The notes beneath the pieces are model-generated. The model was not told the origin of the DNA. It was given only the letters and a program-made list of their open reading frames with translations, and searched no databases. From Bacillota bacterium (GTDB lineage Bacteria > Bacillota_I > Bacilli_A > RF39 > UBA660): a stretch of 64,000 bases of DNA. The stretch spans positions 453,291 to 517,290 of the forward strand of contig SVAS01000001.1 in NCBI GenBank assembly GCA_015059285.1. The letters run 5' to 3'. Shown piece after piece: positions 25,123-35,532 of the stretch (its first letter is position 1; each line of letters opens with the position of its first letter). Both the position numbers and the translations under genes were made by a program.

Positions 25123-25152
25123 AAGAACAGTTATTTTAAATAAACTGTTCCT
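25123..25152 (-). terminator. terminator of the Ig-like secreted protein gene
   Basis: GAACAGTT pairs with AACTGTTC around a 10-nt AT-rich loop, followed by seven T on the minus strand. Confidence 0.8.
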
Positions 25153-26291
25153 GAGTATGTTTGATTATAGTTACTATACACATAACCTGAATAATATCCA
25201 ATCCAAGTTCTTGTAATTTGTTTAGTTGAATTATAGTAGTTACATCTACCTAATTCATCAATCAATTTTTGAGTACATCCTTTAGCACACATAAAATCTG
25301 TTTTTTCTAAAGTCCCTCTATATCCATCAGCATTATAGTAATATGTTGGATGATCATCAGAGGAATCAGTTGATACATATTCCCAACCATCTGTTCCATA
25401 TTCACCAACATTTACACAACGATAAGTATAGTAAACTTTATTTGTCCAACTATAGTTACTAATGTATTTAGAACTTTTAGAATTGTAGTCAGCTTTCAAA
25501 TATCCTGCATAAGTTCCATCATTATAATATTCAGAATGATAATTTGAAATATATTTTGATTCTGGTAAATAATAATTATTGTTATAATTGTTGTTGTAGT
25601 TGTTATTTACAACTTCTTCAATAACAACTAATTTAGCTACTGTTCCTCTTACTCCATGTTCTGTATATGCTTCATAAATTAAATTATATGTGCCTGGTAC
25701 ATGTATATTTACTGTGCCATCAATTAAAGTGACATCTAATTTACGTCCTGAATAAGGATCGGTTGCTGTTGGTTTAGAAATTTTATTTGTCAAACAGCTT
25801 GTGCTGCCTTCATTACAAGTTACTTTATCTTTATTTTTAAATACTGGACCAGCATAATAATTTTTTGTTGTCGTAGTAGTTGATTGGTATTTATTAGAAT
25901 TTGTTTTATTACTAGTTGTAGTAGTTGTTTTTTCCTTTACACGAATACTACTTGTAACACTTCTACAAGCTGTAGAACCCCTATATTGACAAACTTTAAT
26001 AACTACAGTATAGTCACCGGGTACTGCTGTATTTACATTGTTATACGTAACTTCAGCATATTTATCAGTATCAACAACTGACATAGGATCAAAATTAGAG
26101 TATTGAGTAATTATTTTGGAAGTTGTATATTTTACAGCTGGCAAGTTAGCAGAAGCAGAACTTTCTGAGCTATCAGCTTCCATTTTCTTTTCGGAAAACT
26201 TAACTTCTGAATTGTAAGCCATAAAACCAAAATAAACTGTTAGTGCAAACAAACATACGATGCATAAGAATTGTTTTAACGTATTTTTCAT
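25131..26291 (-). CDS. secreted protein with Ig-like domains and Thr/Asn-rich linkers
   Basis: Protein of 386 residues with an N-terminal signal/anchor helix (about 8-26). Two DUF5011-like Ig folds are visible: residues ~50-118 (AVPGDYTVVIKVCQYRG) and ~155-225 (HVPGTYNLIYEAYTEHG). They are separated by a Thr-rich linker (~119-145) and followed by an Asn/Tyr-rich linker (NNYNNNYNNNYY). The C-terminal ~140 residues are Tyr-rich with Cys pairs and repeated Y-x-G-x-L/V units (YAGYL, YRGTL, YSGTVY). No sorting signal is present. Promoter TTGACA-17-TACAAT upstream. Function unknown; extracellular interaction is likely. Confidence 0.72.
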   Translation of the reverse strand: MKNTLKQFLCIVCLFALTVYFGFMAYNSEVKFSEKKMEADSSESSASANLPAVKYTTSKIITQYSNFDPMSVVDTDKYAEVTYNNVNTAVPGDYTVVIKVCQYRGSTACRSVTSSIRVKEKTTTTTSNKTNSNKYQSTTTTTKNYYAGPVFKNKDKVTCNEGSTSCLTNKISKPTATDPYSGRKLDVTLIDGTVNIHVPGTYNLIYEAYTEHGVRGTVAKLVVIEEVVNNNYNNNYNNNYYLPESKYISNYHSEYYNDGTYAGYLKADYNSKSSKYISNYSWTNKVYYTYRCVNVGEYGTDGWEYVSTDSSDDHPTYYYNADGYRGTLEKTDFMCAKGCTQKLIDELGRCNYYNSTKQITRTWIGYYSGYVYSNYNQTYSGTVYLK

Positions 26292-26343
26292 AAAACCACC
26301 CCACCTTTGAAAAATTAAGAAATAACACGTTCTTTCATAACGT

Positions 26344-26372
26344 ATTGTACAATTTTTTTATATGCTTGTCAA
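26344..26372 (-). promoter_or_regulatory. promoter of the Ig-like secreted protein gene
   Basis: Minus-strand TTGACA (26367-26372), 17-bp spacer, TACAAT (26344-26349). The sequence ACAATACGTTATG starting in the -10 also occurs in the leader of the prepilin gene at 3135-4184, and in altered form upstream of the gene at 28849-30483. Confidence 0.8.
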
Positions 26373-26398
26373 GTTATAATATATAACCTGTTGTTAAG

Positions 26399-26770
26399 TT
26401 AATTACTTGCAGTACAATTATTTGGAAAACTATAATTATATCGTTTGTTTTCAATACTAACTTTTATTTCCTTATTTAGACTAATTTCACTACCATTTTT
26501 ATCTAAAATTGGATTTTGTAATTTACCATCATCAACTAAAGTTTGTAATTTTATACAATAAACATTATTGTTAATTTTAGGATACTCATCTTCTCTATTT
26601 TCTAAATATAAGCTAGTAGCAGAAAATAATAATTCTTCTGTTACAGCATCAATTTTATTTTGACTATTACGAATTTGATTAATAATTGTTGGCGCTACTA
26701 AAACAGAAATAACTCCTAATATCGCAACTACACCGATTAACTCAGCTAGTGTAAATCCTTTTTGTTTCAT
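26399..26770 (-). CDS. pseudopilin (prepilin-type signal)
   Basis: Small secreted pseudopilin of 123 residues. The prepilin signal KQKGFTLAELIGVVAILGVI has the Gly-Phe cleavage site and Glu at +5. It is followed by a helix and a short globular part with two Cys (about 68 and 119), suitable for a disulfide. Size fits a minor pseudopilin of a ComG/type II-like filament. ATG preceded by AAGGAGTGAGATT. It follows the glycosyltransferase gene by 24 bp, so they form one operon. Different signal context and no C-terminal display domain set it apart from the three large prepilins. Confidence 0.82.
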   Translation of the reverse strand: MKQKGFTLAELIGVVAILGVISVLVAPTIINQIRNSQNKIDAVTEELLFSATSLYLENREDEYPKINNNVYCIKLQTLVDDGKLQNPILDKNGSEISLNKEIKVSIENKRYNYSFPNNCTASN

Positions 26771-26794
26771 AATCTCACTCCTTGTAATGATTTA

Positions 26795-27844
26795 TTAATT
26801 ATTAAAAATTTTTTCAAGTTCATTTGTTATATTTTCATTATATTCTTGCAATGAATTGAATTTTTTACGACCATTTTTTTGATATTTTTTTAAATAACCT
26901 ATAATGTCATTTGTACCTTTAACTTTAGGACAATATTTTTCTAAATGTTTAGGAATTAAAATATCTAATCCTACTGCCATTGCTTCTAATATTACCATAC
27001 CTTGGCCTTCATATCTACTTGATAAATAAAATAAATCCATTTGTTTTAAATATTTGAAAGGATTTTTTTGATTTCCTACAAAAGTAACATATTTTTCAAT
27101 ATTTAAACTATGTGCTTGCTTTTCTAAGTTTACCCTTTCTTCACCGTCACCAATAATATATAAATGAAAATCATTACGATAATTTGTTAATTCACTTATA
27201 TTATTTAACATAATATCAATACCCTTTTGATGACATAACCTACCCACTGTAACAATATTTAAAAGTTTTTTATTTATTTTTAAATCAACATCTTCATTCA
27301 TTTTATTTTTAATTTCATTTGTATCTATATAATTTGGTACCACATAACACTTTTTACCTTTACAATTTTCTAGTTTTTTAAAAGCATCCATGGCTCCTTT
27401 AGATACAGCACAAAACGTATCAAAATAACGATATTTTTTCTTAAAAAAGAAGTGTAAAATACGATATTTAGGTTCTTCTTTTAATTTTATTGGAATATCA
27501 TTATGTATCCATATTGCTTTTTTTAAAACATCACATTTTAAAGCCCCTAAGGCTGTATGCATTTGATAACTATCAAAATCTATAGCAACATCATATTTTT
27601 TATTTAAAACATCTACTTTCATTATCTTTTTAACAATATTAAATGGTAAAAATTGAAAAACTCTATGAGGTTTTTTTAAATAAATGACATTTGTCTTTTC
27701 GGGTATTTCATAAAAACAATTATCTCCAAACATATATAAATCAATATTATATTTAGTATAATCTATATTTTTTAATATATTGGTTACTGACTTTTGAATT
27801 CCACCAACACGCAAATCATTTATAAATACTGCAATATTTTTCAT
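26795..27844 (-). CDS. glycosyltransferase family 4
   Basis: GT-B fold glycosyltransferase of 349 residues. N-terminal acceptor domain begins with the Gly-rich loop DLRVGGIQKS. The C-terminal donor domain carries VGRLCHQKG (about residue 198) and EGQGMVILEAMAVG (about residue 280), the EX7E-type nucleotide-sugar motif of GT4 enzymes. ATG after AAAGGGACAATTT. It is co-transcribed with the small pseudopilin. It may glycosylate a surface polymer or a pilin; the sugar and acceptor are unknown. Confidence 0.87.
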   Translation of the reverse strand: MKNIAVFINDLRVGGIQKSVTNILKNIDYTKYNIDLYMFGDNCFYEIPEKTNVIYLKKPHRVFQFLPFNIVKKIMKVDVLNKKYDVAIDFDSYQMHTALGALKCDVLKKAIWIHNDIPIKLKEEPKYRILHFFFKKKYRYFDTFCAVSKGAMDAFKKLENCKGKKCYVVPNYIDTNEIKNKMNEDVDLKINKKLLNIVTVGRLCHQKGIDIMLNNISELTNYRNDFHLYIIGDGEERVNLEKQAHSLNIEKYVTFVGNQKNPFKYLKQMDLFYLSSRYEGQGMVILEAMAVGLDILIPKHLEKYCPKVKGTNDIIGYLKKYQKNGRKKFNSLQEYNENITNELEKIFNN

Positions 27845-27927
27845 AAATTGTCCCTTTCTATTAATAGGTTTTCCTATTTATAATATAACACATATTTAAA
27901 TAAATTAAAAGATAAATTAAATTCACA

Positions 27928-27956
27928 TTGTTTTTAAAGTTTGTTCATGTTATTAT
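27928..27956 (+). promoter_or_regulatory. promoter of the sortase gene
   Basis: TTGTTT (27928-27933), 17-bp spacer, TATTAT (27951-27956), 20 bp upstream of the ATG at 27977. Confidence 0.58.
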
Positions 27957-27976
27957 ATATTGTAAGGTGTGATAAG

Positions 27977-28810
27977 ATGAAAAAGAAAAAAATCAAAATT
28001 AAATATAAAAATATCTTTTTAATGCTTTTAGTACTTGTTTTTACATATCTACTTATCTTTTCTATTTATAAAATAATTCTTTGGTATAAAGATAATAAAA
28101 ATATAGATAAACAAGTAAACGAAATTAATAAAATAACAAAAATAGAAGAAGTAAAAGATAACGAAAACACAGAACTAGTTAATCCACCAGATGAAGGTGA
28201 TAAAAAAAATCCTTATTGGGACTATATTGAAATGAATTTATTGAATGTTGATTTTAAAGAACTAAAAAAAACTAACAACCAAACTAAAGGTTGGATACAA
28301 GTAAATGGTACTACTATTAATTATCCTTTTGTTCAGACACAAGATAATAGTTTCTATTTAACTCACTCTTTTGATAAATCATATAATGAAGCAGGATGGG
28401 TATTTTTAGATTACCGAAATAATATTAATGAATTAGATAGAAATACTATTTTATATGCACATGGTAGAATGAATAAAACTATGTTTGGAAGTTTAAAAAA
28501 CATTATTAAAAGTGATTGGTATAGCAACAAAGATAACTATGTTATAAAAATGTCTACAGAAACAGAAAATACCCTATGGCAAGTATTTAGTGTTTATAAA
28601 ATACCAACTACTAATGATTATATTCAAGTCAATTTTTCTAGTGATGAAGAATACAACAAGTTTTTAAATAAACTTAAAAAACGAAGTACTTTTGATTTTA
28701 ATGTAGACCTAACAGAAAAAGATAAAATTATTACTTTATCAACTTGTTATAATGATTACGAAAAAGTTGCTATGCATGCTAAATTAATTAAATATGAAAA
28801 AAAACAATAA
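27977..28810 (+). CDS. srtB: class B sortase
   Basis: Membrane-anchored transpeptidase of 277 residues. Basic N-terminus, one membrane helix (about 10-35), a charged stalk, then the sortase barrel. The catalytic His lies in LYAHG and the Cys in TLSTC near the C-terminus. The residue aligned with the catalytic Arg (usually RxVVHAK) is Lys in EKVAMHAKLI. AAGGTG upstream of ATG 27977 sets the start. No protein with a clear LPxTG or NPxTN sorting motif is in this window, so its substrates lie elsewhere. One of the few plus-strand genes here, with its own promoter and terminator. Confidence 0.88.
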   Translation: MKKKKIKIKYKNIFLMLLVLVFTYLLIFSIYKIILWYKDNKNIDKQVNEINKITKIEEVKDNENTELVNPPDEGDKKNPYWDYIEMNLLNVDFKELKKTNNQTKGWIQVNGTTINYPFVQTQDNSFYLTHSFDKSYNEAGWVFLDYRNNINELDRNTILYAHGRMNKTMFGSLKNIIKSDWYSNKDNYVIKMSTETENTLWQVFSVYKIPTTNDYIQVNFSSDEEYNKFLNKLKKRSTFDFNVDLTEKDKIITLSTCYNDYEKVAMHAKLIKYEKKQ

Positions 28811-28813
28811 CAC

Positions 28814-28841
28814 AAAAGGTGAAAAATATTTTTCACCTTTT
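28814..28841. terminator. bidirectional terminator between sortase and prepilin genes
   Basis: A 13-bp perfect inverted repeat (AAAAGGTGAAAAA with its complement) between two convergent genes, ending in T-runs both ways. Confidence 0.85.
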
Positions 28842-28848
28842 TATATGC

Positions 28849-30483
28849 TTATTCTTTAGTATATATTTCTTCTGTTACTATAACAGCACTAGGATTTGTA
28901 GTATTATCAGCACCAAAATTACATCCACTACCAATATATAATTTATGCGTGTCATTATCAATCCTAATTTTATTAGAAGCATTTAAATTAATTTTAGAAT
29001 TACTAATGTATAATGTATTATTTTGTTCGCCAGAAGTTCCTCTAAGTACTATTGGAGATTGTAAACCATATATTTTATTGTTATCCATATATACTGTTAT
29101 ATTATTGCTTTCTGCACTACCACCGATATATACTCCTGCTTCATTAGAACTAGTATTAGTAATATAACCTTCAGGCATTTCACAACCTTGGAAGGTTGAA
29201 TTATTTACATATGATGTTGTTCCAGATCCAACAAAATAAATACCTCCATGTCCAAAACTTTCATATATTCCTCCATTTACAGATATGGTTCCTTCACTTT
29301 GTATGCCAGAATGGGTTCCCATTACATAACAATTATTAACTTTAAGATTGCCAGTTGATGCATTCGCTATGCCTTGAGACAAAGAAAGCCAAACATCATT
29401 TTCATTATAATAATTAGCATATGATTTTATTTCGTTATTAGTTGCAATCATAGTCTTTTCATTATATATTCCATACGTTTTAGAATTAGTTGCCTTAACT
29501 AAAATGTTACTATCATTAATAATTGCATCACCACTATTAAATACACCAAAAGTTGATGTAGGAGATGTAGCACTAACAATAATATCACTATCTAAAATAG
29601 TAGCAGTTCCACCTGCATTTATTTTTATACCAACTGGAAAATATGTTTCGTTAATTGTCGTTTCTTCTAACTTATACGTTCCACCATTAATAATAAAATT
29701 ATTTGTTCTAGTCTGAATAAGATTTCCACCACCATCAACACCATTCATAATTACAGCACTACCGGTTAATCTACCATCTATCGTAATAGTATCTTTACGA
29801 TTTTTTCCTCCATCAATTCCGATGTAGTGATTAAAAATTATAGATTTTCCTCCTAAATTAATTGTCATATCTGTAGAAGGAACTATTTTTTCACCTTCAA
29901 TAATAGTATCTTTAAGTAAAACAACAGAAATGTTTTCAGCTTCATCAATATAGATGCCTGCCTCAGCTTCTGCCTCTTCTGTATCGGCGTTTTCACCTAT
30001 TTCATTATTGTTTACATCTGTTATTGCATTATTTATAGAACTATAATAAACAAAAGAGTAACGGTCTTTCAATTCCTCTATACTTGGTACAAATACCCAA
30101 CAACTTGCTAAATCTTTTGTCACTTCCACACTAGTTTCGCCAACATTTTTTTTAGCACAATATTCTCCATTTATGATAGCTACACTTATCTTACCATCTT
30201 TAGTAACTAACAATTGTCCTTTCGGAACGTCTCCTTTCACAGACAATTCTTTTTCGTTATTAGGCAAAATAAATTTCTTATCCTCATCCATACCACCTCC
30301 TAATAAAGAAGCAGCATAATACATCTCTCCTGCTTTTATTAATCCATGTGCAGTATTTTCAAAAGCTTGTTTTCTAACTCCACTTATTATGTTCATTATT
30401 ACTGGTACTGCTATTAGTGCTATTATTGCTAGTATCACTATTACTGCTAGTAACTCAATCAAGGTAAATCCTTTTTTCTTCAT
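28849..30483 (-). CDS. prepilin-type protein with beta-helix C-terminal domain
   Basis: Secreted protein of about 544 residues. The first ~70 residues are almost the same as in the prepilin at 3135-4184 (signal KKKGFTLIELLAVIVILA, then NTAHGLIKAGEMYYA). After a short pilin-like region with Cys pairs, residues ~170-540 have many short Gly/Asn-rich strand repeats (for example FIINGGTYKLEE, GIYNEKTMIATNN, GGIYESFGHGGIYF) typical of right-handed parallel beta-helices (pectate-lyase-like/polymorphic outer-surface repeats). The start is ATG 30483 after AAGGAG; a TTG further up is rejected. Promoter and leader are a copy of those at 4185-4345. Carbohydrate or surface binding is plausible, enzymatic activity is not evident. 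Confidence 0.82.
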   Translation of the reverse strand: MKKKGFTLIELLAVIVILAIIALIAVPVIMNIISGVRKQAFENTAHGLIKAGEMYYAASLLGGGMDEDKKFILPNNEKELSVKGDVPKGQLLVTKDGKISVAIINGEYCAKKNVGETSVEVTKDLASCWVFVPSIEELKDRYSFVYYSSINNAITDVNNNEIGENADTEEAEAEAGIYIDEAENISVVLLKDTIIEGEKIVPSTDMTINLGGKSIIFNHYIGIDGGKNRKDTITIDGRLTGSAVIMNGVDGGGNLIQTRTNNFIINGGTYKLEETTINETYFPVGIKINAGGTATILDSDIIVSATSPTSTFGVFNSGDAIINDSNILVKATNSKTYGIYNEKTMIATNNEIKSYANYYNENDVWLSLSQGIANASTGNLKVNNCYVMGTHSGIQSEGTISVNGGIYESFGHGGIYFVGSGTTSYVNNSTFQGCEMPEGYITNTSSNEAGVYIGGSAESNNITVYMDNNKIYGLQSPIVLRGTSGEQNNTLYISNSKINLNASNKIRIDNDTHKLYIGSGCNFGADNTTNPSAVIVTEEIYTKE

Positions 30484-30644
30484 TTTTTTCCACTCCTTCT
30501 TTCTTATCTTGAACAATTTTTTATTCTTTTATACATTTATTTACTTTATATAACATATTGTTCTACGATAATTTTATAACATAAATGTTTCACTGTCAAT
30601 AACATTTCGTTTTATTTTTTGATATTGACACTTTTATTATACAT
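30484..30644 (-). repeat. upstream region duplicated from/with 4185-4345
   Basis: Near copy of the promoter, leader and ribosome binding site of the prepilin gene at 3135-4184, with scattered single-base differences. Confidence 0.85.
30571..30599 (-). promoter_or_regulatory. prepilin promoter (copy 2)
   Basis: Minus-strand TTGACA (30594-30599), 17-bp spacer, TAAAAT (30571-30576), the same as copy 1. Confidence 0.8.
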
Positions 30645-30675
30645 CTATTGATATTTAAAGGAAGCTATATCAAAA

Positions 30676-31833
<1,158 letters not shown>

Positions 31834-31870
31834 TCATTATATATGAAATACTTGTTTTTTTCAATAAAAA

Positions 31871-31892
31871 ACAGACAAAATACATTGTCTGT
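31871..31892 (-). terminator. terminator of the third large prepilin gene
   Basis: ACAGACAA pairs with TTGTCTGT, followed by TTTTTTATTG on the minus strand. Confidence 0.87.
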
Positions 31893-31900
31893 AATTATAT

Positions 31901-32926
31901 TTATTTTGATAATTCTATTACTGGACGCACACCATAACTGCCATCGTAGTAGACATCGTCATCGTAAATACCACCTTCGTAATCCACAGGCCAAGCTCGA
32001 AAAACATCATCTGCATAAGCTGAGCTTGTCCAGTATCCATATGGTGGATTATCAGATCCTAAGTTCCCATATGACCAATCATATTCGATTATTGCATTCG
32101 CTTCTGTATAAGTTAGCATTCTTGCACGTGCATTTGCTCTTGTAAGCATTCCATATACACTATCTGTTAATGTAAATTCCTTAGCAGCTATATTTGTCCA
32201 TTCACTTGTTTGACTTTCTAAATAATTTAAGGCTGTAATTGGACCAAATGTATTATTATCTGACCAATCATTCCATGCAGTTCCTCCTGCTTTAACATAA
32301 TCTCCTTGTGCAATCCATGCTACTGTTTCCTCATCTACGTTTCTATCCATGATTAATGTTACTTGGTTACCTACATCGCTTACTACATAAAAATTTTTAA
32401 TGTCTCCTGGCGCTACTTCTATTGCAAATTTTGTTCCAACTGCACATGTCCCACTTGTTGCACATGCATCTATGCTTGCAGCAAAATCATTTGTTTTTGC
32501 TAGTTCACTTAGTGCTTTTGCGACTGACACTTCTGGTGTCTCTTCTACATCCTCATTTTTTACAATTTTTATTTCTTCACCAGCTTCTTCTTTTGTTGCT
32601 GTATATGTTCCATCTGTTGCATTTAATATTATTTTTCCTTCTTTTGTTACTGTCATAGAACCACTTGTTGGTAAACTTCCTTTTATATTTAATCCTGATG
32701 GACTTACTCCATCTTCTGTGAATGTAAACGTTATATCTTCTGTCAATAGCTCCTCTGCATAATATAATTCCCCTGCTTTGACAATTCCATACATAGTATC
32801 TTTAAAAGCACTTTCTCTAGCCTTACTTATAATATTCATAATAACTGGTACTGCGATTAGTGCTATAATTGCTAGTATCACTATTACTGCTAACAGTTCA
32901 ATTAAGGTAAATCCTTTTCTCTTCAT
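31901..32926 (-). CDS. prepilin-type protein with lectin-like C-terminal domain
   Basis: Secreted prepilin of 341 residues: signal KRKGFTLIELLAVIVILA, pilin helix, a globular region, and a C-terminal ~190-residue domain clearly homologous to that of the gene at 3135-4184 (FAIEVAPGDIKNFYVV, GPITALNYLESQT, GYWTSSA, YGVRPVIEL). Between GYWTSSA and the final GVRPV the two proteins differ almost entirely, and here that stretch is rich in Asp/Tyr encoded by C-ending codons, unlike the rest of the region. Start ATG after AGGAGTGAACTT. It does not share the duplicated promoter of the other two. A C-type-lectin-like ligand-binding tip is a plausible role. Confidence 0.83.
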   Translation of the reverse strand: MKRKGFTLIELLAVIVILAIIALIAVPVIMNIISKARESAFKDTMYGIVKAGELYYAEELLTEDITFTFTEDGVSPSGLNIKGSLPTSGSMTVTKEGKIILNATDGTYTATKEEAGEEIKIVKNEDVEETPEVSVAKALSELAKTNDFAASIDACATSGTCAVGTKFAIEVAPGDIKNFYVVSDVGNQVTLIMDRNVDEETVAWIAQGDYVKAGGTAWNDWSDNNTFGPITALNYLESQTSEWTNIAAKEFTLTDSVYGMLTRANARARMLTYTEANAIIEYDWSYGNLGSDNPPYGYWTSSAYADDVFRAWPVDYEGGIYDDDVYYDGSYGVRPVIELSK

Positions 32927-33002
32927 AAGTTCACTCCTATTCTAACAAGTTTTATTATACATTCTTCTACTCTTTAGAATAGAACTATAACATAAATCAA
33001 AA

Positions 33003-33030
33003 AAATAGAATAACTTTGGTTATTCTATTT
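33003..33030 (-). terminator. terminator of the parE-parC operon
   Basis: 12-bp stem AAATAGAATAAC with complement, 4-nt loop, followed by TTTTGATTT on the minus strand; overlaps the parC stop. Confidence 0.87.
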
Positions 33031-35521
33031 TAAAATCATCTAAAAAGTCATCTATAGTCATAATTTTTTCATCTATTTGTTCTAATGATACTTCTTCAAT
33101 TATTTCTTCTTGTTGGTCTTCTTTTTTATCTTTTTCTAATTTTACTATTTCAAAAACATCATCTATTTTTACTTTTGAAATAGTAGACCCTGTTGAGTAT
33201 CTATCAGCAATTGGTAATTCAGTTGTTTTTAATTCCATAAAGTCATTATTTAATTTTAAAGTTAAAGTTGTTTTATTAACTATAAATGTTTTTAATATTT
33301 TATATGGATTAGTTTTAACATCTCTTACCATAAGTAGTCCTTTTCTTGCTCTAGACATCATTTCAAATTCTGATATTTTTATTCTTTTACCTGTTTTTTT
33401 ATCAGTTATAACAGTTACATATTCTAAATTATCAAAGATATGTGCGGATACCACTTTATCTTCTTTTAAAGATATTGCTTTAACACCACTGCCTTTAAGC
33501 CCAATTGTAGAGATTTCTGAATTATTAAAGTGTAGTCCATATCCTCTTTCAGTTGAAATAAATACTGATTTGCCACTATTATCTGTAACTGATACTACTT
33601 TATCATCACCTTTTAATTTGATGGCAGTCATTGGTTTAGAATATCTTTGAACTTTAAATTCATCTAAATGAGTTTTCTTAACCATACCATTTTGAGTAAA
33701 TATTGTAATATCTTTATTATCATTAAAGTTAGTTACAGGAATACTTTTGATAATAGTTTCTTCTTGATCTATTTTAATAATATTACTAATATGTTTACCT
33801 AATTCTTTCCATTTGAGTTCTGGAATTTCATGAACAGGAACATATAAATAATTACCCAAATTAGTAAATAATAATATGGTATCTAATGTATTTAGTTCAT
33901 ATAAACCGATTACATAGTCTCCTTCTTTTAAAGTTGTATCTTCTTCTTTATTATAACTTCTAAGAGAAACTCTTTTAACGTAACCTTCATTAGTTACTAC
34001 AACAATATTCTCCTCACTATGAATCATTTTCGTTGTATCAATCTTAATTTCCATTACCTCATCTTTGATTTCTGTTTTACGAGGTTTTGCATATTCTTTT
34101 TTGATTATTTTTAATTCTGTTTTCATAACATGTTTTAAAGCTTCTTCGTTATTTAATATTTGTGTCCAAATGTTAATATTTTTACTTAATTCTTCCATTT
34201 GAATTTTGATTTCTGTTACATCTGTATTAGTTAAACGATATAATTGTAATTCAACAATAGCTTTAGCTTGTTCAAAAGTGAAATCAAATTCTTTAACTAA
34301 GTTTTCAATAGCGTCACTTTTATTTTTACTTGATCTAATTACTTTAATAACTTTATCTAAAATACTTAAAGCTTTAATTAAACCTTCTAAAATATGATAT
34401 CTAGCTTGAGCAAAATCTAAATCATATTTAGTTCTTCTAGTGATAACTTCTTTTTGATGAGCGATATATGCATCAAGTATTTCAATTAATCCTAAAGTCA
34501 TAGGTCTTCTATTTACAATTGCGACCATATTATAGTTATATGATATTTGTAATTCTGTATTTTTATATAGATAATTTAAAATTAAATCTTTATCAGCATC
34601 TTTTTTTAAGTCAATGGCAATTCTTAAACCCTCTCTATCAGATTCATCTCTTACTTCTTGAATTCCATCTACTTTTTTATCTATTCTAATTTCATCTATC
34701 TTTTTAACGAGCGTTGCTTTATTTACTTCAAAAGGTATTTCAGTAACAATTATTTGAGTTTTGCCTTTTTCTTTAACAAACTCTACTTTAGATCTAACAA
34801 TTACTTTTCCTTTTCCTTTAGTGAAAGCATCTCTTATTCCTTCTTTTCCTTCAGCTATACCGCCAGTTGGAAAGTCAGGACCTTTAACTATATCCAAAAT
34901 AGTATCCAAATGACAATTAGGACTATCTATTCTTTTAATAGTTGCATCTATAATTTCTCCTAAATTATGAGGTGGTATGTTAGTTGCATAACCAGCACTA
35001 ATTCCTGTTGTTCCATTAACTAAAAGATTTGGAAACTTAGCAGGTAAAACAGTAGGTTCTAAAAAACGGTCATCAAAGTTAGGTGCCCAATTAACAGTAT
35101 CTTTATTTAAGTCACCCAAAAGTTCATGACTTATTTTAGCTAGTTTAGCTTCTGTATAACGATATGCGGCAGGAGAATCTCCATCCATTGAACCATTATT
35201 TCCATGAATATCAATTAATATGTGATTTTGTTTCCACCACTGACTCATACGAACCATAGCATCATACACCGAAGAATCTCCATGAGGGTGAAATTTACCA
35301 AGTACATCTCCTACTGTTGCAGCACATTTAATATAGTTTTTATCATATGTATTACCAGCTTTAAACATAGCATACAAAATTCTTCTTTGTACCGGTTTTA
35401 ATCCATCTCTAACATCAGGAATAGCACGATCTTGGATAATTGTTTTAGCATATCTTCCAAATCTATCTCCCATTATATCTTCTAAAGCATAATCATGTAT
35501 TCTTTTTAAAACATCTTGCAT
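33020..35521 (-). CDS. parC: DNA topoisomerase IV subunit A
   Basis: ParC of 833 residues, the DNA-cleaving subunit of topoisomerase IV that decatenates chromosomes. The active-site Tyr lies in AAYRYTEAKL (about residue 120). The preceding HGNNGSMDGD is the ParC form rather than the GyrA form, and the C-terminal beta-pinwheel lacks a GyrA-box. The quinolone region reads GKFHPHGDSSVYDA, with the wild-type Ser-Ser pair. The start follows AGGTGATTAA, 11 bp after the parE stop. Confidence 0.95.
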   Translation of the reverse strand: MQDVLKRIHDYALEDIMGDRFGRYAKTIIQDRAIPDVRDGLKPVQRRILYAMFKAGNTYDKNYIKCAATVGDVLGKFHPHGDSSVYDAMVRMSQWWKQNHILIDIHGNNGSMDGDSPAAYRYTEAKLAKISHELLGDLNKDTVNWAPNFDDRFLEPTVLPAKFPNLLVNGTTGISAGYATNIPPHNLGEIIDATIKRIDSPNCHLDTILDIVKGPDFPTGGIAEGKEGIRDAFTKGKGKVIVRSKVEFVKEKGKTQIIVTEIPFEVNKATLVKKIDEIRIDKKVDGIQEVRDESDREGLRIAIDLKKDADKDLILNYLYKNTELQISYNYNMVAIVNRRPMTLGLIEILDAYIAHQKEVITRRTKYDLDFAQARYHILEGLIKALSILDKVIKVIRSSKNKSDAIENLVKEFDFTFEQAKAIVELQLYRLTNTDVTEIKIQMEELSKNINIWTQILNNEEALKHVMKTELKIIKKEYAKPRKTEIKDEVMEIKIDTTKMIHSEENIVVVTNEGYVKRVSLRSYNKEEDTTLKEGDYVIGLYELNTLDTILLFTNLGNYLYVPVHEIPELKWKELGKHISNIIKIDQEETIIKSIPVTNFNDNKDITIFTQNGMVKKTHLDEFKVQRYSKPMTAIKLKGDDKVVSVTDNSGKSVFISTERGYGLHFNNSEISTIGLKGSGVKAISLKEDKVVSAHIFDNLEYVTVITDKKTGKRIKISEFEMMSRARKGLLMVRDVKTNPYKILKTFIVNKTTLTLKLNNDFMELKTTELPIADRYSTGSTISKVKIDDVFEIVKLEKDKKEDQQEEIIEEVSLEQIDEKIMTIDDFLDDFKIE

Positions 35522-35532
35522 TTAATCACCTA

